Shown: piece after piece, positions 1 through 6,511 of the stretch | Layout: each line of letters opens with the position of its first letter | How positions within the stretch are numbered: the stretch's first letter is position 1 | Assembly (NCBI GenBank): GCA_963716215.1 | Contig: OY970298.1 | Span: forward strand, 3,224,001-3,288,000 | DNA length: 64,000 nucleotides | Reading direction: 5' to 3' | Source of the DNA: JACVRW01 sp963716215 | Lineage (GTDB): Bacteria; Actinomycetota; Thermoleophilia; Solirubrobacterales; Thermoleophilaceae | Notes under the pieces: generated by a model | Told to the model about the DNA's origin: nothing | The model's input: the letters and a program-made list of their open reading frames with translations, nothing else | Databases searched by the model: none | Position numbers and translations under genes: made by a program

Positions 1-2
1 AG

Positions 3-839
3 CAGGTGGCCGAGGAGCACCCCGACCACGTGGGACGGGGCCACTTCTCGAACCTGCTGCCGTTTTCGGACTTCCAGGCCAAGCAGGTGATCGCTGCTGC
101 CGGCGTCACCGGCAGCGCGCTCAACCGGCTCACGCCGATCCTGGCGCGGCTGGCGCGGCTGTTCCGCGAGCGCGACATGACGCTGGCGGAGATCAACCCC
201 CTGGCACAGCTCGAGGACGGCTCCTTCGTGGCCCTGGACGCGCACATGGAGATGGAGAACGAGGGAATGCCGCGCCAGCAGGGGCTGCTGCGCGAGCTGG
301 GCATCGGCGCAGACGAGGGCACCCGCGAGGGCGAGCCGACGCCGTTCGAGGCCGCCGTCGAGGCGATCGACGCCGCCGACCACCGCGGCGTCATCCAGGG
401 CAAGGACTCCGGCTTCCACGGCAACCTCGGGCTCGTGATCGGCGCGGGCGGCGGCTCGCTCACGCTGACCGACGCGGTCCGCTCGCACGGCGGCGAGCCG
501 GCCAACTACTCCGAGATCGGCGGCAACCCGTCGGTCGCGAAGGCGTGCGGCCTGGCGAAGCAGGTGCTGCTCAAGGACGGCGTGGAGAAGATCGCCGTGA
601 TGATGTCGATCGTCTCGAACACCCGCGTGGACATCGTGGCGCGCGGAGTGATCAAGGCCTGCCTCGAGCTGGACAAGGACCCCGCCGAGACCATCGCGAT
701 CTTCCGCATCCCGGGCGCCTGGGAAGAGGAGGGCGCGAAGATCCTGAACGCCTACGGCGTCGAGTACTGCGACCGCTCGGTGTCCATGCACGAGGCGGCC
801 GGCCGAGCCGTGGCGAAGATCCAGGGGGCCCCGGCATGA
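3..839 (+). CDS. sucC: Succinyl-CoA ligase (ADP-forming)-type beta subunit, 5' truncated by window edge
   Basis: Beta subunit of an acyl-CoA ligase of the succinyl-CoA synthetase family, which couples nucleotide triphosphate hydrolysis to formation of an acyl-CoA in the TCA cycle. The frame is open to the window edge, so roughly the first 110-120 residues of a usual ~390-aa protein are missing. Seen: the end of the ATP-grasp part (EINPL), then the C-terminal ligase/CoA domain with GAGGGSLTLTDAV, GGEPANYSEIGG and a VD-containing segment where typical SucC has RCD. It overlaps the sucD-like gene by ATGA (836-839). The sequence is clearly divergent from textbook SucC, and the operon also holds a ferredoxin and a thioesterase, so another dicarboxylic acid as substrate is possible. 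Family is secure, substrate is inferred. Confidence 0.8.
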   Translation, partial: QVAEEHPDHVGRGHFSNLLPFSDFQAKQVIAAAGVTGSALNRLTPILARLARLFRERDMTLAEINPLAQLEDGSFVALDAHMEMENEGMPRQQGLLRELGIGADEGTREGEPTPFEAAVEAIDAADHRGVIQGKDSGFHGNLGLVIGAGGGSLTLTDAVRSHGGEPANYSEIGGNPSVAKACGLAKQVLLKDGVEKIAVMMSIVSNTRVDIVARGVIKACLELDKDPAETIAIFRIPGAWEEEGAKILNAYGVEYCDRSVSMHEAAGRAVAKIQGAPA

Positions 840-1756
840 GCATTCTCATCGACCAGGACACCACCTTCATCGTCCAGGGCATCACCGGGCGCGAGGCGGT
901 CAACCTCACGCGCGAGTGCCTCAGCTACGGGTCGAAGATCGTCGGCGGGGTCACCCCGGGCCGCAAGGGCCGCGAGGTGCACGGCGTGCCGGTCTTCGAC
1001 ACGGTTCAGCAGGTGGTCGAGCACAACGGCGGGAGCGTGCCGGACGGGTCGGTGGTCACGGTTCCTCCGGCCTTCACCAAGGACGCAGTGCTGGAGGCGA
1101 TCGACGCGGGGATCGGCCTGATCGTCGTCGTCACCGAGCGCATCCCGCGCGGCGACGTGGCGCAGATGGTCGAGGCCGCCGACGCGCGCGGCGCCCGGAT
1201 CATCGGTCCCAACTGCCTCGGCCTGGTCGTGCCCGGCGTGGCGAAGATGGGCGGCATCGGCGGCCCCGCGCGGAACACCGAGCAGGCCTACCAGCCCGGC
1301 AGCGTCGGCGTGATGTCGCGCTCGGGCGGCATGACCACCGAGATCTCGTCCACCCTGACGGCCGCCGGCCTCGGCGTGTCCACCGCCATCTCGATCGGCG
1401 GAGACGCGATCATCGGTTCCACCTACGCCGAGCTGATGCCGCTGTTCGAGGCCGACGAGCAGACCGAGGCGATCGTGATCTACACGGAGCCGGGCGGCCG
1501 GATGGAGGCCCAGCTCGCCGAGTGGGTGGCGGAAAACGACTCCCGGCTGCCGATCGTGGCCTTCATGGCCGGTCGGTTCATGGACGACGAGGCGATGAAG
1601 GGCATGTCGTTCGGACACGCGGGCACGATCGTGGAGGGCAAGGAGGACACCGCCACGGAGAAGATCGCCCGCCTGGAGGGCGCCGGCATCCCGGTGGTAG
1701 AGCGCATCGACGCGATCCCCGCCGCCGTACGCGAGAAGCTCGGAGCGCGCGCCTGA
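836..1756 (+). CDS. sucD: Succinyl-CoA ligase-type alpha subunit
   Basis: Alpha subunit partner of the preceding beta subunit, 306 aa, which is close to the usual ~290-300. The N-terminal CoA-binding Rossmann domain begins with TTFIVQGITGREA, and the ligase domain carries the phosphohistidine motif GHAGTIVEGKED near residue 260, whose His is the phosphorylated catalytic residue of the family. ATG start overlaps the beta-subunit stop in ATGA, and its own TGA overlaps the next ATG (TGATG at 1754-1758), so the genes are translationally coupled. The product is cytosolic and forms an alpha/beta complex. Confidence 0.87.
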   Translation: MSILIDQDTTFIVQGITGREAVNLTRECLSYGSKIVGGVTPGRKGREVHGVPVFDTVQQVVEHNGGSVPDGSVVTVPPAFTKDAVLEAIDAGIGLIVVVTERIPRGDVAQMVEAADARGARIIGPNCLGLVVPGVAKMGGIGGPARNTEQAYQPGSVGVMSRSGGMTTEISSTLTAAGLGVSTAISIGGDAIIGSTYAELMPLFEADEQTEAIVIYTEPGGRMEAQLAEWVAENDSRLPIVAFMAGRFMDDEAMKGMSFGHAGTIVEGKEDTATEKIARLEGAGIPVVERIDAIPAAVREKLGARA

Positions 1757-1998
1757 TGCCGGGCCTGTTCATCGACGTGCAGGTGGACGACAGCGTGCGC
1801 GGGGACGCAGAGCTGGCGCGCAAGCTCGAGGAGGTCTGCCCGGTGGACATCTTCGCGGCCGGCAGTGGCGGCGTCGAGATCCGCGAGCAGCAGCTCGACG
1901 AGTGCGTGCTCTGCGAGCTCTGCCTCGACGCGGCGCCGGCCGGCGCGGTGCGCGTGGTCAAGCTCTACGACGGTGGTACGACTCTGGAGCGCAGCTGA
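1756..1998 (+). CDS. Small ferredoxin-like protein, probably one 4Fe-4S cluster
   Basis: An 80-aa acidic protein. Seen: a Cys-Pro (EEVCPVDIF) around residue 29 and a Cys-x2-Cys-x2-Cys run (ECVLCELC) around residues 50-56. The position that would hold a fourth Cys of a second motif reads Ala-Pro. One CP cysteine plus three clustered cysteines is the FixX-like arrangement that binds a single 4Fe-4S cluster, whereas classical 2x4Fe-4S ferredoxins have eight. Known family role is one-electron transfer; the partner here is unknown. ATG overlaps the sucD-like stop. Finding a ferredoxin coupled to a succinyl-CoA-ligase pair is unusual. Confidence 0.7.
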   Translation: MPGLFIDVQVDDSVRGDAELARKLEEVCPVDIFAAGSGGVEIREQQLDECVLCELCLDAAPAGAVRVVKLYDGGTTLERS

Positions 1999-2423
1999 CC
2001 AACCCGGACGTCACCCCCGAGGAGTTCCGGAAGCGCATCGGCGGCAGCTTCCCGGGAGACCTCGGCATCGAGGTGGTCCGGATCGAGGACGACGAGGTGG
2101 AGGGCAAGCTGGTCGTGGACCGGCGTCACCTCCACCCCGGCGGCTATGTCCACGGCGGCGTGTGGATGGCGCTCGCCGACACGGTGGCGGCGTGGGGCGC
2201 CTTCCGCCACCTTGCCGACGGGCAGGACTTCACCACTGCCGAGCTGAAGGCGAACGTGTTCGCCCCCGGCCATCCGGGCGACGTGCTCCATGCTGTCGGG
2301 CGCCCGCTGCATCTCGGGCGCCGCACTCAGGTCTGGGAGGTGCGGATCAGCCGCAACGACGAGTCCCGCAACGCGGCCTTCTTCACCTGCACCCAGATGC
2401 TGAGTGCTAGCGAGAGCGCCTGA
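1995..2423 (+). CDS. PaaI-type hotdog thioesterase
   Basis: Hotdog-fold acyl-CoA thioesterase, about 142 aa, hydrolysing an acyl- or aryl-CoA to the free acid. Seen: HPGGYVHGGVWMALADTVA, the hotdog helix with the usual H-G-G and an acidic residue, followed by strands with ELKANVFAP and RTQVWEVRI. Start choice: no ATG/GTG/TTG lies near the domain start, but a CTG at 1995 overlaps the ferredoxin stop as CTGA and gives the length normal for PaaI proteins. The only upstream alternative is GTG 1902, deep inside the ferredoxin gene. I prefer the coupled CTG start. The 3' end overlaps the convergent coiled-coil gene by 17 bp. Confidence 0.72.
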   Translation: MTNPDVTPEEFRKRIGGSFPGDLGIEVVRIEDDEVEGKLVVDRRHLHPGGYVHGGVWMALADTVAAWGAFRHLADGQDFTTAELKANVFAPGHPGDVLHAVGRPLHLGRRTQVWEVRISRNDESRNAAFFTCTQMLSASESA

Positions 2424-2928
2424 AGAAGCCGCGCCGGTCGGACTGCGCCTTGAGCTGGGCACGCAGCAGGTGATGTTGCGCCTCGAGAGCGCTCGAGGTG
2501 GCACGTGCCTCCTCGACAGAGCCCTCGGCCTGCAGGCGCGCCGACCGCTCGCGCTTGAGGTTGGCCTCCACCCGCTCGCGAGCGCGCCGCTCCTCTTCGA
2601 GCGCCTCCGCCGCCGCCTTGGCCGCCTCCTGCTCGCGGGCGAGCGCCTTGCGCGTCTCGTCCAGCTTCGAGCGGAGGATCCCGAGCTGCGCTGACTGCTG
2701 CTCCAGCCGCCTCAGCAGCGTGCGCGACGAGACCTCGGCTTCCGGCTCTCCACCGTTCTCGCGCTCGAAGCGGCGCGACCTCTGTCTCGTCGACTTGGCA
2801 GCAGTGGCTCTCGCCCGGGCGGGCTTGGCGGTCTGCTTGGGCGTTTCCTTGGGCGTGTCCTCGCCAGCCGTGGCGGTGTCCTCGCCGGTTTTTCCGTTCG
2901 CTTTTGCGTCCTGCAGGCGATCTTGCAC
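2407..2928 (-). CDS. Coiled-coil protein of unknown function
   Basis: A 173-aa highly charged protein, GTG start. The N-terminal ~65 residues are low complexity (Thr/Lys/Ala-rich, disordered). Residues ~70-160 are a continuous heptad-rich helix with Glu/Arg/Ala repeats such as EEERRARERVEANLKRERSA. The tail is basic (RRGFFRRSR) and could touch membrane or nucleic acid. No signal peptide or membrane segment. I recognise no family; a structural or scaffold role is only a guess. The gene overlaps the thioesterase tail to tail. Confidence 0.55.
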   Translation of the reverse strand: MQDRLQDAKANGKTGEDTATAGEDTPKETPKQTAKPARARATAAKSTRQRSRRFERENGGEPEAEVSSRTLLRRLEQQSAQLGILRSKLDETRKALAREQEAAKAAAEALEEERRARERVEANLKRERSARLQAEGSVEEARATSSALEAQHHLLRAQLKAQSDRRGFFRRSR

Positions 2929-3005
2929 GAAATCCAGAATAGCCCGAGATTCCAGGATCGGGCGAAGTTCTTGCGCCTATCTAGCGCGCTCGCCGCGCGC
3001 CGCGA

Positions 3006-3359
3006 CTACACGCGTGCGCGACGGCGCTGGATCACGTTGCCGAGCAGCGCGACCACAGCGCGGTCGCCGGTGACCTTGACGTCGCCGCGATCGTAGGCCC
3101 GCACCCAGTCCTCCAGGAGGCCCTCCGCGGCAAGCTCGTTGAAGCGCGGTCGCGCCACCGAGACGTCGATGCGAGCGTCGGCCGCGGGGTCGCGGTCGAC
3201 CTTTGGCCCCGGTAGCTCCACGCGCCAGATCGGGACGTCTCCGCCGCGGGCGCGCAGCTCCAGCTTCACGACCAGCTGGAGGTTGCGCAGCGCCGGCAGC
3301 TCCTCGCGCAGCCGCTCAACGGCCTGGGCAATCAGCGTCTTGGTGTCAGCGGCGGACAA
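3006..3359 (-). CDS. SCP2-like (sterol-carrier/lipid-binding fold) protein
   Basis: A 117-aa cytosolic protein. The C-terminal half (DARIDVSVARPRFNEL, then DWVRAYDRGDVKVTGDRAVV) resembles SCP2-type domains, in which a strand-helix ending in 'v.GD..vv..l' closes a hydrophobic lipid pocket. The start is TTG at 3359, the only plausible one giving a full domain. Gap of 77 bp to the coiled-coil gene on the same strand. Function is unknown; the lipid-binding suggestion is by resemblance only. Confidence 0.5.
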   Translation of the reverse strand: MSAADTKTLIAQAVERLREELPALRNLQLVVKLELRARGGDVPIWRVELPGPKVDRDPAADARIDVSVARPRFNELAAEGLLEDWVRAYDRGDVKVTGDRAVVALLGNVIQRRRARV

Positions 3360-3413
3360 CGGGACCTACTCTAGCCCCGCGCGAGCGGTTCAAGGCACCA
3401 CCCCGCCACGCCG

Positions 3414-4496
3414 ATGACGATTGGAGTGCCGACGCGCTTGATCTCGCTCTCCGACCTGTCCGACGAGCAGGTCGATGCCTGGCGCCGTCTTGCCGCCCGG
3501 GCCGCCGAGCCGAACCCGTTCTTCGAGCCGGAGTTCGTGCTCCCCGCCGCCGCCCGCTCGACGGACGGTCGCGGGGCGCTGCTCGTGCTGGAGCGCGACG
3601 GCGAGTGGCTCGCCTGCCTGCCGGTCCGCCCGCGCGGCACCCCTCCTCTGGGCGCGCTGCAGGCGTGGCGCCACCGCTACTGCTTTCTCGCCACGCCGCT
3701 CGTGGACAGGGACTGCGTGGAGCTCGCGGCAGCCGAGCTGGTCGCCGCGGTGCGCGAGCACAACCGCTTTCTGGCGCTCCCGCTGATGGCGCTCGACGGA
3801 CCCGTCGGCGCCGCCTTGGAGCGGGCGGTGGGAGCTGGCCGCTACGAGCTGGTGTTCGACCGCCGTTTCGAGCGCTCCTGCCTGGTGCGCGAGCCCGGCG
3901 CCGAGACCCCCGACATGGCGTCCAAGGACCGGCGGCGGCGCCTGCGGCGACTCGAGGAGCGGCTCGGAGGCGCTGTGGTGCTGGAGGACCGCAGCGGCGA
4001 CCCGCAGGCCGTCGACGAGTTCCTGCGCCTCGAAGCCGCGAGCTGGAAGGGCGAGGCCGGGACCGCGCTGGCATCCAGCGAGGCGGACGCCGCCTTCTTC
4101 CGCGAGATGTGGGCCGACTTCACGGCGGCCGGGCGCACCCGCCTGCTCGCGCTCAGCGGGGGGTCGTCGCCGCCGATCGCGATGCTCTGCGAGCTCGCCG
4201 CCGGCGACGCGCTGTTCGCCTTCAAGATGGCCTTCGACGAGTCGTATCGCTCGCTCAGCCCGGGCGTGGAGCTGCTGATGCGGGTGATCGAGGACTTCTC
4301 CGAGCACCGGCCGGAGCGGCTGATGGACTCGTGCGCCGCGCACGACTCGAAGCTGATGAACCGCCTGATGCCGGACCGCCGCTCGTTCGCGAGCCTGGTG
4401 ATCGGACCGTCCGGACCGCGCGCCGTGATCGCGCGCGGAGCGGCCCGGGCCGTCGGCAACGTGCACGCCCGGCGGCGCGAGCGCGCGGTCGCCTAG
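3414..4496 (+). CDS. CelD/BioF2-like GNAT acetyltransferase family protein
   Basis: A 360-aa protein of the Acetyltransf_6 (CelD/BioF2) type, which has two tandem GNAT-like folds. Seen: N-terminal half with NPFFEPEFVLPAA and a following ALLVLERDGEWLACLPV strand pair, then the characteristic middle FLRLEAASWKGEAGTA and C-terminal AFKMAFDESYRSLSPGVEL, where the SPG stretch is the expected acyl-CoA site. Such proteins occur in polysaccharide and cell-envelope loci and are presumed to transfer acyl or aminoacyl groups; no substrate can be assigned. It shares a CTAG with the convergent acyl-CoA dehydrogenase, so both genes end in the same four bases. Confidence 0.72.
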   Translation: MTIGVPTRLISLSDLSDEQVDAWRRLAARAAEPNPFFEPEFVLPAAARSTDGRGALLVLERDGEWLACLPVRPRGTPPLGALQAWRHRYCFLATPLVDRDCVELAAAELVAAVREHNRFLALPLMALDGPVGAALERAVGAGRYELVFDRRFERSCLVREPGAETPDMASKDRRRRLRRLEERLGGAVVLEDRSGDPQAVDEFLRLEAASWKGEAGTALASSEADAAFFREMWADFTAAGRTRLLALSGGSSPPIAMLCELAAGDALFAFKMAFDESYRSLSPGVELLMRVIEDFSEHRPERLMDSCAAHDSKLMNRLMPDRRSFASLVIGPSGPRAVIARGAARAVGNVHARRRERAVA

Positions 4497-5704
4497 AGCT
4501 TGTTGCGCTGCAGCAGCTTCTTGCCGATCACCATGCGCTGGATCTCGGAGGTGCCCTCTCCGATCAGCAGCAATGGCGCGTCGCGGTACAGGCGCTCGAT
4601 CTCGTACTCCTTCGAGTAGCCGTAGCCGCCGTGGATGCGGAACGCCTCCTCCACGACCTCCTTGCCGGTCTCCGAGGCGAACAGCTTCGCCATGCCGGCT
4701 TCGAGATCGGAGCGCTCGCCGGCGTCCTTCATGCGGGCCGCCTTCATCGTCAGCAGGCGGGCGGCCTCGATCTTGGTGGCCATGTCGGCGAGCTTGAACT
4801 GGATCGCCTGGTGCTCGGCGATCGGCCGGCCGAAGGTCTTGCGCTCCTGGGAGTAGCGCAGCGCCAGCTCGAGCGCGCGCTGGGCGATGCCGACCCCGCG
4901 CGCGGCGACGTTCACGCGCCCGACCTCGAGCGCGTCCATCATCTGCGCGAAGCCCTTGCCCACGCCAGCCTCCTCGCCGCCGAGGATGCGGTCAGGGGAG
5001 CTGATGTAGCCGTCGTAGATGAGCTCGGTGGACTCGACGCCCTTGTAGCCCATCTTCTTGATCTTGGGCGGAACCGTGAGGCCCTTGAAGTCGCCCGTGT
5101 TCTCGGCGACGCCGGGCTCCTTCTCCGTGATGAAGCAGGTCATGCCCCTGTGGGGCGGGTCGGCGCGCGGGTCGCTCTTCATGAGCACGAAGACCACGCC
5201 CGAGAGCAGGCCGTTGGTCACCCACATCTTCTGGCCGTTGAGCTGCCAGTAGCCGTCGTCGAGCTTCTTGGCGGTGGACTTGATGCCTTGCACATCGGAG
5301 CCGACCTCCGGCTCGGACAGCGAGAAGGCGGCGCGCAGGTCACCGGCGGCCATGCGCGGAAGGAAGCTCTGCTTCTGCTCGTCGGTGCCGAACTTCATCA
5401 GCAGGTAGGAGCCGATGAAGTGGGTGTTGACGATGCCGGACACCGAGATCCAGCCGCGCGACAGCTCCTCGACGATCATCGCGTAGGTGGTGAGGTCGAG
5501 GCCCATCCCGCCGAACTCCTCGGGGATCGTGACTCCGAACAGCCCGAGCTCCTTCATCTGCTCGACCACGGCCTCGGGGAACTTGTCCTCGTGGTCGTGC
5601 TCCTCCGCGATCGGAATGACCTCGTTGTCGACGAACTGACGCACCATCTCGGTGATGGCCTTCTGCTCGTCGGTCTTGTCGCTCAGGGCTGGGGCGATCG
5701 CCAT
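4493..5704 (-). CDS. Acyl-CoA dehydrogenase
   Basis: A 403-aa FAD enzyme introducing the alpha,beta double bond into acyl-CoA (beta-oxidation or branched-chain catabolism). Domain order is normal: N-terminal helical domain (LGLFGVTIPEEFGGMGLD), middle beta domain (AFSLSEPEVGSD, WVTNG) and C-terminal helical domain (ERKTFGRPIAEHQAIQFKLADM, FRIHGGYGY). The catalytic base is the Glu of GEGTSEIQR at about residue 383, the position used by short- and medium-chain enzymes. ATG start. Electrons would pass to ETF, which is not encoded here. Chain-length preference cannot be read from the sequence. Confidence 0.9.
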   Translation of the reverse strand: MAIAPALSDKTDEQKAITEMVRQFVDNEVIPIAEEHDHEDKFPEAVVEQMKELGLFGVTIPEEFGGMGLDLTTYAMIVEELSRGWISVSGIVNTHFIGSYLLMKFGTDEQKQSFLPRMAAGDLRAAFSLSEPEVGSDVQGIKSTAKKLDDGYWQLNGQKMWVTNGLLSGVVFVLMKSDPRADPPHRGMTCFITEKEPGVAENTGDFKGLTVPPKIKKMGYKGVESTELIYDGYISSPDRILGGEEAGVGKGFAQMMDALEVGRVNVAARGVGIAQRALELALRYSQERKTFGRPIAEHQAIQFKLADMATKIEAARLLTMKAARMKDAGERSDLEAGMAKLFASETGKEVVEEAFRIHGGYGYSKEYEIERLYRDAPLLLIGEGTSEIQRMVIGKKLLQRNKL

Positions 5705-5747
5705 TGGTCAGGAAAGATACTGCGCAATCCGCCGGAAGCGGCGCGCC

Positions 5748-6332
5748 TCAGTAGCCGCGCGGGTGGCGCGCAACGAAGGCGTTCGACTTGCGCAGCGACC
5801 GGCTCCAGCGAGGCCCGGTTCGCGGGCCCGGCGCGTCGCGGTCGCGCATCGACGTGTCGAAGCGCAGGCCGGCCACCACCACGTAGGCGTGACCGCCGTG
5901 CGCGTAGACGGTGATCCACTGCCCGGGGCCGTCCTGGCCCCAGTCCATCAGCGCGCCCGACGGCAGCGGAGAGCGCAGGAAGCGGCCTCCGAAGAGGGCG
6001 TAGGAGACCGCGCCGGAGCAGTCGTAGCCGCGGTCGAGCCGCCGGCTGGTGAAGGGCTTGTGCCCACCGCCGTAGATGTACGGCTTCTCGACCAGGCGGT
6101 TGGCGGCGGCGATGACCCGCTTCACGCGCAGGGGCGCGGACGCCGGAGCGATCACCCGGCCGTCGACAAGGGTGGCTTCCTCGGGCGGCGGGGGCGGCGG
6201 CTCGAACGTCGCGCCGCCGCTCGTCGGGCTCGGCGCGGCCGCGGCGGTACCGGCCAGCGCCGGGAGCAGCAGGCATGCGGCCGCGAGGGCGACGCAAAGA
6301 ACAGGTCTCTTGAGGCTAACTAAAGGCGGCAT
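5748..6332 (-). CDS. Secreted NlpC/P60-like peptidoglycan hydrolase
   Basis: A 194-aa exported protein. Residues 1-33 form a signal peptide (Lys-Arg, then VLCVALAAACLLLPALAG, cleavage after AAA), followed by a Pro-rich linker and a catalytic domain with the nucleophile in DRGYDCSGAVSYAL (~residue 104) and the His in YAHGGHAYVVVAG (~150). This Cys-His layout is that of NlpC/P60 endopeptidases cutting peptidoglycan stem peptides, although the domain is divergent. The gene starts 11 nt after a c-di-AMP riboswitch, the class that controls wall hydrolases in actinobacteria, which supports the assignment. Confidence 0.75.
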   Translation of the reverse strand: MPPLVSLKRPVLCVALAAACLLLPALAGTAAAAPSPTSGGATFEPPPPPPEEATLVDGRVIAPASAPLRVKRVIAAANRLVEKPYIYGGGHKPFTSRRLDRGYDCSGAVSYALFGGRFLRSPLPSGALMDWGQDGPGQWITVYAHGGHAYVVVAGLRFDTSMRDRDAPGPRTGPRWSRSLRKSNAFVARHPRGY

Positions 6333-6342
6333 TCTCTTTCGA

Positions 6343-6468
6343 ACGCCTGCGGGGTTAGCTGACGGGCTCGCGCTGAAAGAGCTTGCGCGCCTCCCTCAAA
6401 GGGGAGGTTCGCCCCAGTGGTTCGCACCACCTTGGTTCCCCCGCTCCGCGTGACCGCGGACTCGGCGT
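6343..6468 (-). promoter_or_regulatory. c-di-AMP riboswitch 1 (ydaO/yuaA type)
   Basis: Read on the minus strand, the leader holds the conserved blocks of the ydaO-yuaA class: GCGGGGGAACCAAGG, then TGGGGCGAACC, and the 3' block CCCGTCAGCTAACCCCGCAG ending in AGGCG, which can close P1 with the CGCC at 6464-6467. The 3' block is near-diagnostic for actinobacterial members. Only 11 nt separate the aptamer from the ATG of the wall hydrolase, and a GAAAGAG Shine-Dalgarno-like stretch lies in that gap. There is no room for a terminator, so control is probably translational. c-di-AMP normally turns such genes off. Confidence 0.85.
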
Positions 6469-6511
6469 GGGCGCGAGGCTACCAGATGTTTCGGAAACGT
6501 TGCGCAGTCAT

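Noticed and set aside
652..1618. Long antisense ORFs opposite sucC/sucD (85 and 288 aa)
   Set aside because: Shadow frames typical of very high GC; His/Asp/Arg-rich composition without domains, and the plus frames have clear family motifs.
3203..5914. 903-aa plus-strand ORF across CelD and acyl-CoA dehydrogenase
   Set aside because: Shadow of the 4493-5704 minus gene; translation is compositionally absurd (Arg/Ala, then Leu/Gly/Val/Asp blocks).
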